Source: a virus. From it: a stretch of 21,537 nt of DNA. Of this stretch, positions 1 through 7,758 are shown in pieces (the first letter of the stretch is position 1; each line of letters opens with the position of its first letter). The DNA is taken from positions 1 to 21,537 of IMG/VR virus record IMGVR_UViG_3300027736_000281; one strand, given 5' to 3'. A model generated the notes under the pieces. The model had not been told where the DNA came from. It saw only the letters and a program-made list of their open reading frames with translations, and made no database searches. Position numbers and translations under genes: made by a program.

Positions 1-1
1 A

Positions 2-1282
2 CACGATAATAGTAAAAGATGGGCTGTAGTAGTCGCACACCGTAGAGCTGGTAAAACCGTAGCATGTGTTAATCATCTTATAAGGGAAGCACTTACTACT
101 GAACGCACAGATTTTAGGGGTGGATATATAGCACCTTTTTACCGTCAAGCTAAGGCAGTTAGTTGGGATTACTTTAAACACTTCACAAGGGTTATTAAAG
201 GCACTACGATTAATGAGTCTGAAATGCGATTAGACTTTGCTAACGGTGCAAGAATACAGCTCTTTGGAGCAGACAATGCTGATAGCCTTCGTGGTCTATT
301 TTTTGACATGCTTATTGCAGACGAATATGGCGATTGGAAGCCTTCAGTAATGAATTACGTTATACGCCCAGCGTTAGCCGATAGACAAGGTAAAGCTATT
401 ATTATTGGCACACCTAAAGGTCGCAACCAATTCTGGGAAGTATATAACAGAGCTACTACAAGTAGCGAATGGTTAGCACTCAAGATCACAGCATCAGAAA
501 GTAATATACTTCTGCCTAGCGAATATGATTCTCTTAAAAAAGAGATGACTGAAGATGCCTGGCGTCAGGAGATGGAATGTGATTTTGACGCTGCTATACC
601 TGGTGCAATATGGGGTAGAGAGTTATATCAAGCCGAACAAGAAAACAGAATTACAGAAGTTAAGTATGATAAAGAAGTCCCTGTACACACAGTATGGGAT
701 CTAGGATATAGTGATGATACTGCTATATGGTTCTATCAGGTCATTCATGGTGAAGTCCATGTCATTGACTATTATGCTTCAAGTGGTAAAGAAATAGCTC
801 ACTATGCTGCGCAAGTGCTTACCAAACCCTATAAGTTTGGATTACATTATCTACCGCATGACGCTAAAGCTAAAACTCTAGCATCCGGTGGTAAATCTAT
901 TGTAGAACAGTTAGCTTCTCACTTTGAGTGGAAGAATATGCGTATTACTACTAACTTATCTATTATGGATGGTATTCAAGCTGCAAGACTTATGTTTCCT
1001 AAAGTATGGATTGACAAAGAGAACTGTGCTGATGGCATAGAAGCTCTAAAGCAATATCAACGTGAATGGGATGAAGATAGAAAAATCTTTAAAGATAAAC
1101 CTAAACACGATTGGACATCTCACGCCGCTGACGCATTTAGATACCTAGCTGTATGTTGGCAAGAAGAAGCTAAGATAGACAAGAAGGATGACAAGCCCAG
1201 AGGATTGCATGTAGGTAAGACAGAAGTTACATTAAACGAATTATGGGATACAGTCCCTAAAACACAAGGTGGAAGGATCTAA
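2..1282 (+). CDS. terL: Terminase large subunit (5' end outside window)
   Basis: ATPase and nuclease motor that packages DNA through the portal into the prohead and cuts the concatemer. The reading frame is open from base 2, so the gene begins upstream of the window; the first internal ATG at 224 is not the start because the Walker A motif AHRRAGKT lies before it (bases 35-58). Walker B, LFFDMLIADEY, has its Asp-Glu pair at 320-325. GTPKGRN after it fits the coupling motif. The C-terminal RNase H-like nuclease shows WDLGYSDDT (first Asp at visible residue 233), LPHDA (Asp about 287) and HAADAFRY (Asp about 377), the usual three acidic sites. 426 residues are visible; full-length proteins of this kind are normally somewhat longer, so only a short N-terminal part is missing. 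No small terminase subunit is visible; it would lie upstream if present. Confidence 0.96.
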   Translation, partial: HDNSKRWAVVVAHRRAGKTVACVNHLIREALTTERTDFRGGYIAPFYRQAKAVSWDYFKHFTRVIKGTTINESEMRLDFANGARIQLFGADNADSLRGLFFDMLIADEYGDWKPSVMNYVIRPALADRQGKAIIIGTPKGRNQFWEVYNRATTSSEWLALKITASESNILLPSEYDSLKKEMTEDAWRQEMECDFDAAIPGAIWGRELYQAEQENRITEVKYDKEVPVHTVWDLGYSDDTAIWFYQVIHGEVHVIDYYASSGKEIAHYAAQVLTKPYKFGLHYLPHDAKAKTLASGGKSIVEQLASHFEWKNMRITTNLSIMDGIQAARLMFPKVWIDKENCADGIEALKQYQREWDEDRKIFKDKPKHDWTSHAADAFRYLAVCWQEEAKIDKKDDKPRGLHVGKTEVTLNELWDTVPKTQGGRI

Positions 1283-1283
1283 A

Positions 1284-1559
1284 ATGGCAGGAACAGTACA
1301 AAACGTAGGTGGATATAAACTATTAACAACAACAGGTAATGTATCGCCAGTCGGTGCTAGTTTACTAGGTATATTTGTATCAGCATCAACAGCAGGCACA
1401 GTAACTATTTATGATAGTGCTACTACAACGACTGCAGCTAAAGTCATTGACACATTTACTGGTGTATTAGGCACATGGTATCCAATACCTGTATCTACAA
1501 CAGCAGGCATCTACATTGTTGTAGGTGGTACTCTTAGTGCTACTGTGGTATTTGCATAA
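1284..1559 (+). CDS. Small beta-rich putative virion protein
   Basis: A 91-residue protein rich in Thr, Ser, Val and Gly, with almost no charged residues and alternating hydrophobic residues that suggest a beta-sandwich. I place the start at ATG 1284 because a strong GGAAGGA ribosome site lies just upstream (1271-1277); a GTG at 1269 in frame would sit inside that site and overlap the terminase gene. The central part (GTVTIYDSA, then a TWYPIPV and IYIVVGGT segment near the end) recalls small proteins of phage structural modules, where a capsid decoration or fibre-base role is often supposed but seldom shown. Its place between terminase and portal supports a virion role. Function is not established. 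Confidence 0.75.
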   Translation: MAGTVQNVGGYKLLTTTGNVSPVGASLLGIFVSASTAGTVTIYDSATTTTAAKVIDTFTGVLGTWYPIPVSTTAGIYIVVGGTLSATVVFA

Positions 1560-1561
1560 GC

Positions 1562-3772
1562 ATGACTAAAGTAGAACTTTACCTAAATGTTGTCACGCAG
1601 TATGACAAAGAGTTCTCCAAATGGATGAACCGTACTGACAAGATATTGCGTAGATACAGGGATGAACGTCAAACCAATTCAACCCAAACACGTTACAACA
1701 TGCTATGGGCTAACGTACAGACATTAAAAGCTGCTACGTTTTCACGCATGCCTAAACCTGACGTGTCACGCAGATTTAAAGACAATGATCCAGTAGGTAG
1801 AGTAGCATCCATGATCTTAGAAAGAGCTATGGACTTTGAGATTACTCATTATGAGGATCTTAAACATTGTTTAGAAGCGTCAGTATATGACAGATTCTTA
1901 GGTGGTCGTGGTTCAGCATGGGTTCGTTATGAGCCTAAGATTGAGTCACAAGACTATTCAGTATCAGAATCAGACGAAGAATCAGATGAAGCTGCAGAAT
2001 ACTTAGATTCAGAAGCAGCACCTATTGACTATGTGCATTGGAAAGACTTTGGACATGAGCCAGCAAGAACATGGGATGAAGTAAATAAAGTATGGCGTAA
2101 AGTCTATATGACACGCAAAGCTTTAGTTGACAGATTTGGTAAGGAATTAGGTAACAAAGTACCATTAGATTCAAGCCCAGATGACCAAAAATATAAAGAC
2201 TCAGATGGTATCGGTAAAAAAGGTCTTATCATTGAGCTATGGGATCGTGAAACTGAAACAGTATTATGGATCTCTAAATCACTTAACCAAATTTTAGATG
2301 AAAGAGATGATCCTTTAGAGCTAGAGGAATTTTTCCCATGCCCTAAACCACTCTATTCAACTATTACTAACGAATCACTTGTACCAATTCCAGACTTTAC
2401 ACTTTATCAAGATCAAGCTAATTCTTTAGATGTACTCTCTACACGAATTTCTGGCCTTATAGACGCATTAAAAGTTCGTGGTGTATATGACGCATCAGAA
2501 CCTACATTACAAAGGTTATTTACAGAAGGTGAAAACAATACTCTTATCCCAGTTAAGAATTGGCCTGCGTTCTCTGAAAAGGCTGGACTTAAAGGTGCGA
2601 TTGACATTGTTGATATTACACCTATCGCTATGGCTCTTAGCAATGCTTATGAAGCTATGGCTCAGATTAAGCAAGAAATATACGATATTACTGGTATATC
2701 TGACATTATTCGTGGCCAATCTAATGTAATTGAAACTGCAACATCAGCTCAAATTAAGAGCCAATTTGCATCATTACGTTTAAAAGAATACCAAGATGCT
2801 GTAGCTTGCTATGCTTCACATATTCTTAAACTAAAAGCACAAGTTATCTGCGGACAATTTCAACCAGAAACACTTATGAAAATTGGTGGCGTTGCACAAT
2901 TAATGCCAGAAGATCAGCAATTAGTACCACAAGCTATAGAGATGCTTAAAAACAATCCTATGCGTACATTTAGAATTGAAGTTGCTACGGATTCTATGCT
3001 TTACCAGGATGAACAACAAGAAAAGGCTGATCGTGTAGAGTTTTTAGGTGCAGTAGGTACATATTTAGAGAAAGCTGTACAAGCATCACAAGCTATGCCA
3101 CCGGAAGCTACTCCATTACTTATGGACTTGCTCAAGTTTGGTGTAACAGGCTATAGAGTAGGTCGTGAATTAGAAGGTGAGTTTGATACATTAGCAGATC
3201 ACATTAAACAACAATCTAAACAACCAAAACAACCACCGCCACCTGATCCAGAAATGATGAAAATACAGATGGAAGCTCAAGCTAGACAAGCTGAATTACA
3301 AAATGAAACACAAATGCGTGAGCATGAAATACAATTAGAAGCTCAAAAACAAGAAGCTCAAGCACAAAATGACATGAAAGAACGTCAGCACAAAGCAGAG
3401 CTAGATCAAGCATTAGAAAAACAAAGATTAGAGTTTGATGCCTGGAAAACTAAACTAGATAATGAAACTAAAATTCTTATTGCTGAATTAGATGCCAAGA
3501 CTAAACTAAAACAACAACACATGTCAGCCAACCCACAACTTGATCCATTATTAGATATTGATATGAATGGTAATGCTCACTTAACAGATGAAATTACAGG
3601 CGTATTAAGTGCTGTAAACCAAAACGTAGCTGAATTGATTAATGCTAATCACATGCACAATCAAGAATTGGCTATGAAACAAGAAATGGCACATCAAGCA
3701 CTTGTTGAGCAGATGACTAGACCTAAGACTATTGTTCGTGATGCCAACGGTAAAATTATAGGGGTTAAATAA
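1562..3772 (+). CDS. Portal protein
   Basis: A 736-residue portal, about the size of the P22 portal, which forms the dodecameric ring at one head vertex and is the DNA channel and terminase docking site. Seen: an N-terminal helical region with RYNMLWANVQTLKAATF and RMPKPDVSRRF; an acidic insert near residues 138-160; a core with ITGISDIIRGQS followed by long helices; a Pro run at 558-561; then a Gln/Glu/Lys-rich coiled coil at about 565-655, like the long C-terminal barrel helices of P22-type portals; and a short C-terminal tail ending in VRDANGKIIGVK. It starts two bases after the previous stop with no good ribosome site, so coupled translation is likely. Its last base overlaps the next start in TAATG. 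The position directly after terminase supports the call. Confidence 0.93.
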   Translation: MTKVELYLNVVTQYDKEFSKWMNRTDKILRRYRDERQTNSTQTRYNMLWANVQTLKAATFSRMPKPDVSRRFKDNDPVGRVASMILERAMDFEITHYEDLKHCLEASVYDRFLGGRGSAWVRYEPKIESQDYSVSESDEESDEAAEYLDSEAAPIDYVHWKDFGHEPARTWDEVNKVWRKVYMTRKALVDRFGKELGNKVPLDSSPDDQKYKDSDGIGKKGLIIELWDRETETVLWISKSLNQILDERDDPLELEEFFPCPKPLYSTITNESLVPIPDFTLYQDQANSLDVLSTRISGLIDALKVRGVYDASEPTLQRLFTEGENNTLIPVKNWPAFSEKAGLKGAIDIVDITPIAMALSNAYEAMAQIKQEIYDITGISDIIRGQSNVIETATSAQIKSQFASLRLKEYQDAVACYASHILKLKAQVICGQFQPETLMKIGGVAQLMPEDQQLVPQAIEMLKNNPMRTFRIEVATDSMLYQDEQQEKADRVEFLGAVGTYLEKAVQASQAMPPEATPLLMDLLKFGVTGYRVGRELEGEFDTLADHIKQQSKQPKQPPPPDPEMMKIQMEAQARQAELQNETQMREHEIQLEAQKQEAQAQNDMKERQHKAELDQALEKQRLEFDAWKTKLDNETKILIAELDAKTKLKQQHMSANPQLDPLLDIDMNGNAHLTDEITGVLSAVNQNVAELINANHMHNQELAMKQEMAHQALVEQMTRPKTIVRDANGKIIGVK

Positions 3773-6099
3773 TGGCTGTAACCATTAAACATGCCAAGAC
3801 GGATACCATATCTGATTGGACACAGCCAGATTTAGATGCACAAATTGCATTAGGTAACTATCCGCCTGGCACAGTATTAGCTGATATTGTATTACCAAGC
3901 GATTGGAATAATGACCACACATTTACAGGCACATTAGGTGTTAGTAATGGTGGTACAGGTGCTACAACCCTAACAGGCTATGTAAAGGGTAGCGGTACTT
4001 CAGCATTTACAGCAAGTTCAACAGTACCAAGCACAGATATTACTGGTTTAGGTACAATGTCCACACAAAATGCTAATGCAGTAGCTATTACTGGTGGCAC
4101 AATGTCAGGCGTAACTGTAACAGGATATATTCCTACTACAGACAGAGGTATTGCTAACGGTGTTGCTTCATTAGATGGTAGTGGTACAGTACCAGTTAGT
4201 CAGCTTCCTGCTGCAGTATTAGGTGCATTAAGCTATCAAGGCACATGGAACGCTAGTACTAATACTCCAACATTAGCATCATCTACAGGCACAAAAGGTT
4301 ATTACTATGTAGTCAATGTTGCTGGTTCTACAAATTTAAATGGTATTACAGATTGGGTAGTAGGCGATTGGGCTGTATATAACGGTTCAGCATGGCAAAA
4401 AATTGATAATACAGACGCTGTAACAAGCGTAAACGGATATACAGGAACAGTAGTTCTTAGTTATGGTGATATTACAAGCGGTGTCGTTCCAGTTGTAAAT
4501 GGTGGTACAGGAGTTACAACATCTAGCGGTGCTAATTCTGTAGTCATTAGAGATGCTAATGCTAATATAACAACAAATTGTTTGTTTGAAGGTTTTACTA
4601 ACCAAGCAGCTAGCACACTTATAACTTTAACTGCATCATCAGTACAAAATTGGGTTATTACAGGTTCTGGCGGTCAAACAATTAAATTACCAGACGCTAC
4701 TACATTACCTAATGGTGCATTGTTTACATTTAACAATAATCAATCATCAGGCACGATCATTGTTCAAAACAATTCTGGTACTACTGTAGATACATTACAA
4801 TCTGGTGCTTTTAGTACTGTTTCTTTATTAAGTAATTCAACTGCTGCAGGATCATGGGATAAACACGATCAAGCACCAGCTAATGTATCTTGGTCTACAA
4901 ACACATTTGATTATGCAGGTTCTATTACATCAGCTACATGGAATGGTACTGCTATTGCTTTAAATCGTGGTGGAACTAATGCAAATTTAACTGCAGTAAA
5001 TGGTGGTGCAGTTTATTCTACAGGTACAGCATTAGCTATTAGTGCAGCAGGTACAAGTGGTCAAGTATTAACATCTAGCGGTGCAGGTGCGCCAACATGG
5101 ACAACACCAACCACAGGAACAGTTACAAGCGTAACAGGAACATCACCTATTGCATCATCAGGCGGTGCTACTCCAGCAATTAGTATTAGCCAAGCCACAA
5201 CAAGCACAAACGGATATTTAAGCTCTACTGACTGGAATACGTTTAACAATAAAGGATCAGGAACTGTTACAAGTGTAACAGGTACTTCTCCAGTAGTATC
5301 TTCAGGTGGCGCAACACCAGCTATTAGTATGCCAGCAGCAACAACATCTGTAAATGGTTATCTAACTTCTACAGATTGGACAACATTTAATAATAAAGGT
5401 AGTGGATCTGTCACAAGTGTTGCAGCATTAACATTAGGTACAACAGGTACAGATTTAACATCAACAGTAGCTACAGGAACAACGACTCCTGTTATTACTT
5501 TAAATGTACCTACAGCATCAGCTTCTAATAGAGGTGCATTATCATCTGCTGACTGGACAACATTTAATAACAAAGGCTCTGGCTCAGTAACATCAGCATC
5601 AGTAGTATCAGCTAATGGATTTGCAGGTACAGTGGCCACAGCTACAACTACTCCAGCTATTACTATTACAACATCTATTACAGGTGTATTAAAAGGCAAT
5701 GGTACTGCAATTAGTGCAGCAACATCAGGAACAGATTATTCAGCAGGTACATCTGCATTAGCTACAGGTATTGTTAAATCTACAACTACAACTGGTGCTT
5801 TAAGTATTGCAATATCAGGTACAGATTATGCTCCTGCCACAAGTGGATCATCCATACTTTATGGAAATGCTGCTGGTGGTTTTAGTAACGTAACAGTAGG
5901 TACGGGTTTATCATTTAGTACCGGTACATTATCTTCTGCGGGAATAGCAGCAGTAGATGGTATGATGGTACATACTAATACAATAGCTACCGATTATACC
6001 TTTAGTTCAGGTTATAATGGTATATCTGGTGGCCCAATTACAATAAATTCTGGCGTAACAGTAACGGTAGATAGTACTAACACTTGGTCAATAGTTTAA
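3772..6099 (+). CDS. Large repetitive fibre-like protein
   Basis: A 775-residue Gly/Ser/Thr/Ala-rich, nearly uncharged protein built of modules common in phage tail fibres. These are: NGGTGATTL motifs at about 59-67 and 243-250; a segment with SYQGTWNAST and WVVGDWAVYNGSAWQ at about 154-212, as in cell-binding fibre modules; a beta-rich QTIKLPDATTLPNG segment at about 302-315; tandem units ending in DWNTFNNKGSG at 449-603; and a terminal cap GGPITINSGVTVTV. This predicts an extended trimeric fibre, but no chaperone or enzymatic domain is seen. It sits in the head region, between portal and scaffold, rather than with the tail fibre genes near 18.4-20.3 kb, so it could be a head fibre or a misplaced tail fibre. 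It overlaps the portal gene by one base (TAATG). Confidence 0.82.
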   Translation: MAVTIKHAKTDTISDWTQPDLDAQIALGNYPPGTVLADIVLPSDWNNDHTFTGTLGVSNGGTGATTLTGYVKGSGTSAFTASSTVPSTDITGLGTMSTQNANAVAITGGTMSGVTVTGYIPTTDRGIANGVASLDGSGTVPVSQLPAAVLGALSYQGTWNASTNTPTLASSTGTKGYYYVVNVAGSTNLNGITDWVVGDWAVYNGSAWQKIDNTDAVTSVNGYTGTVVLSYGDITSGVVPVVNGGTGVTTSSGANSVVIRDANANITTNCLFEGFTNQAASTLITLTASSVQNWVITGSGGQTIKLPDATTLPNGALFTFNNNQSSGTIIVQNNSGTTVDTLQSGAFSTVSLLSNSTAAGSWDKHDQAPANVSWSTNTFDYAGSITSATWNGTAIALNRGGTNANLTAVNGGAVYSTGTALAISAAGTSGQVLTSSGAGAPTWTTPTTGTVTSVTGTSPIASSGGATPAISISQATTSTNGYLSSTDWNTFNNKGSGTVTSVTGTSPVVSSGGATPAISMPAATTSVNGYLTSTDWTTFNNKGSGSVTSVAALTLGTTGTDLTSTVATGTTTPVITLNVPTASASNRGALSSADWTTFNNKGSGSVTSASVVSANGFAGTVATATTTPAITITTSITGVLKGNGTAISAATSGTDYSAGTSALATGIVKSTTTTGALSIAISGTDYAPATSGSSILYGNAAGGFSNVTVGTGLSFSTGTLSSAGIAAVDGMMVHTNTIATDYTFSSGYNGISGGPITINSGVTVTVDSTNTWSIV
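5116..5580 (+). repeat. Tandem protein-coding repeats in the fibre-like gene
   Basis: Three consecutive units encode G(T/S)VTSV...DW(N/T)TFNNKGS: 5116-5259 (48 codons), 5260-5403 (48 codons) and 5404-5580 (59 codons, longer and more divergent in the middle), followed by the start of a fourth. Units 1 and 2 share TGTSP and SSGGATPAIS. The repeats are similar as protein but differ at many third codon positions, so they are not fresh duplications. They probably add length to the fibre shaft. Confidence 0.85.
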
Positions 6100-6116
6100 T
6101 TTAAAGGAAATAAAAA

Positions 6117-6701
6117 ATGGCTGTATCAATTAACGGAACAACGGGTATATCAACACCAGCAATAACTGGAATGACTACTCCATTAACTGTAGCTCAAGGT
6201 GGAATAGGAGCAACTACATTAGCTGGAGCTAACATTCCTGTAACCAATGCTGCAACATCATATACTGCAACTCAAACATTTAATGGATCAACAAGTGTAT
6301 TAGCGGCTGTTTTTGCTAATGCTGCAGAAACTACAACAATTTCAGCGACAGCTGCAGCGAGCACTATTCAATATGATGTAACTACACAGTCTGTTCTTTA
6401 TTATACAACAAGTGCTTCAGGTAATTTTACTATGAACTTTAGAGGCTCAAGTGGCACATCATTAAATACTGCTATGGCTACAGGTCAAACAGTAACGGTA
6501 GTGTTTTTATGTACTAATGGTGCTACAGCTTATTATAATAATGCAGTAACAGTAGATGGCACATCTGTTACACCTAAATATCAAGGTGGATCAGCATGGA
6601 CATCTGGTAATGTTTCTGGAATAGATGCTTATTCATATACCATTATTAAAACAGGATCTGCTGCATTTACAGTACTAGCTGCACAAACTCAATTTAAGTA
6701 A
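6117..6701 (+). CDS. Fibre or head-fibre protein sharing its C-terminal domain with the tail fibre at 18445
   Basis: A 194-residue protein. Residues 1-45 are a fibre-type leader (AVSINGTTGI, then AQGGIGATTL, akin to the NGGTGATTL motifs in the preceding gene). Residues 53-179 form a beta-rich domain with YDVTTQSVLYYTTSAS, ATAYYNNAVTVDGTSV and AWTSGNVSG. The same domain ends the fibre encoded at 18445-19437, with 94 of 127 positions identical by my hand alignment. A domain of this kind at a fibre end is likely a trimerising or receptor-binding tip. The start has a good AAAGGAA ribosome site eight bases upstream. It lies in the head module, so it may form a capsid-surface fibre with the previous protein (inference). 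Confidence 0.78.
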   Translation: MAVSINGTTGISTPAITGMTTPLTVAQGGIGATTLAGANIPVTNAATSYTATQTFNGSTSVLAAVFANAAETTTISATAAASTIQYDVTTQSVLYYTTSASGNFTMNFRGSSGTSLNTAMATGQTVTVVFLCTNGATAYYNNAVTVDGTSVTPKYQGGSAWTSGNVSGIDAYSYTIIKTGSAAFTVLAAQTQFK

Positions 6702-6707
6702 AATTAA

Positions 6708-7085
6708 ATGGCTTATTCAGGGTTTCAGAATAGCGCATTTCAGCGTAATGCGTTTCAAATAATTGCCAATATTCCTGTAATACAAACTATTACAAGGGGT
6801 GGGTTAAAAAAAGAACGTACACATAATAGATCATTTAAACAGACTGTAAAAGAGTCTTTAGAAGAATTATTAGGCGAACCAAAAGTAGTAGAACAAGTTA
6901 AAGAGATTGTTAGTGAATATTCTAATTCCAATAGATTATCTTTAAGCTCAGTAGATTTAAAACTTTTAACTCAAAATGTAGCTGCAGCTCAACGCATTAT
7001 TATGTTGGCAGAACAATTACATTATGAAAGACTAGAAGCACAACGTGAAATGGAAGATGAAGAAGCAATACTTCTACTAATATAA
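6708..7085 (+). CDS. Hypothetical structural-module protein with FQxxAFQ repeats
   Basis: A 125-residue protein I cannot assign to a named family. The N-terminus has a short repeat, GFQNSAFQRNAFQ, where an F-Q pair recurs every five residues; such repeats occur at the start of small phage virion proteins. The rest is helical and charged: a basic stretch (LKKERTHNRSFKQ), then an acidic helix region and a Glu-rich C-terminal helix (about 95-122) likely to form a coiled coil. It begins six bases after the previous stop without a strong ribosome site and its stop overlaps the next start in TAATG, so it is probably translated together with its neighbours. A role in head assembly is suggested only by position. 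Confidence 0.72.
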   Translation: MAYSGFQNSAFQRNAFQIIANIPVIQTITRGGLKKERTHNRSFKQTVKESLEELLGEPKVVEQVKEIVSEYSNSNRLSLSSVDLKLLTQNVAAAQRIIMLAEQLHYERLEAQREMEDEEAILLLI

Positions 7086-7366
7086 TGGCTAGATATATAC
7101 AAGATCCGGTAACACATAAACTTATTCCTGCTGACGAATATTATACAGAACAGGTAAATTCACATTACATTATGGCTGATTATCAACCTTATAGGTCTAT
7201 GGTGACTGGTGAGATGATAGAAGGTCGTAAAGCACATAAAGAGCATTTAAAACGTCACAATTTAGTAGTGGCGGAACAGAGTTCAGCAAGACCACAGAAG
7301 CCTGACGGTGGTCAGTTGAAAGAGCAAGTGGCACGTCAGGTTTATGAAAAACTAAGGTATAAATAG
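7085..7366 (+). CDS. Small conserved-type phage protein upstream of the capsid genes
   Basis: A 93-residue soluble protein, rich in charged residues. The central stretch (ADYQPYRSMVTGEMI, then GRKAHKEHLKRHNL) matches a type of small protein seen in many podovirus genomes just ahead of the scaffold gene, where the pattern reads roughly 'QPYRSMV-G-I-SR--H--HLR-H'. The C-terminal QVARQVYEKLRYK is a predicted helix. Its function is not known to me; binding of scaffold or nucleic acid would be guesses. The start overlaps the previous stop (TAATG at 7083-7087), and its own stop TAG forms part of the ribosome site of the next gene. Confidence 0.75.
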   Translation: MARYIQDPVTHKLIPADEYYTEQVNSHYIMADYQPYRSMVTGEMIEGRKAHKEHLKRHNLVVAEQSSARPQKPDGGQLKEQVARQVYEKLRYK

Positions 7367-7375
7367 GAGAACATT

Positions 7376-7741
7376 ATGGCATTAGTAAAAACAATTCAAG
7401 GTAGTGGTAACGCTGGTCAAACAGCTCAAGCTATTGTTGGTTTTGTAACAAAAGCACAAACAGCAACAGCAGCAGCACAAGGTGGTCAATTATTACCTAC
7501 ATCAGTTGTTGAATATTCATCATCTACAAGTAACTATGGCCCAACATTGCCATCAGATTCAGCTCCAGGTGACAAATATTGGATAGCTAATACATCAGCT
7601 AACACAATTAAAGTTTGGCCTGCTTCAGGGTTCAAAATTAATGGTGGTTCAGCAGATGCTGCATTATCAATCGCAACACTTAAATCAGCAGTATTTATCT
7701 CATTAGGAGATGGTAACTGGTTTGCAAACTTATCAGCATAA
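7376..7741 (+). CDS. Putative small virion protein, beta-rich
   Basis: A 121-residue protein with a TAGGAG ribosome site that overlaps the preceding stop. Residues 1-45 are Ala/Gln-rich. Residues 55-121 form alternating hydrophobic strands, with GDKYWIANTSANTIKVWP, FKINGGSADAAL and a closing DGNWFANLSA. This 'nucleotide-free' beta module occurs in small structural proteins and in fibre proteins of phages, often beside capsid genes. A head decoration or fibre-base role is plausible, but the sequence shows no catalytic motif and I cannot name a family. It stands 17 bases before the scaffold gene. Confidence 0.7.
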   Translation: MALVKTIQGSGNAGQTAQAIVGFVTKAQTATAAAQGGQLLPTSVVEYSSSTSNYGPTLPSDSAPGDKYWIANTSANTIKVWPASGFKINGGSADAALSIATLKSAVFISLGDGNWFANLSA

Positions 7742-7758
7742 TTAACTAGGAGTTTTAA

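Noticed and set aside
224-226. ATG at 224 as the start of terminase
   Set aside because: The same frame is open to base 2 and carries the Walker A motif before this ATG, so the start is upstream of the window.
1269-1271. GTG at 1269 as the start of the small protein after terminase
   Set aside because: It falls on the ribosome site for ATG 1284 and would add five residues that overlap the terminase gene.
5116-5580. Repeats as a CRISPR array
   Set aside because: The repeats are in frame within a fibre gene, are not palindromic, differ in sequence and have no short uniform spacers.
5061-5699. Minus-strand open frames in the fibre gene (5061-5249, 5358-5699)
   Set aside because: They are complements of Thr/Ser/Gly-rich repeats, have no ribosome sites and no recognisable protein pattern.
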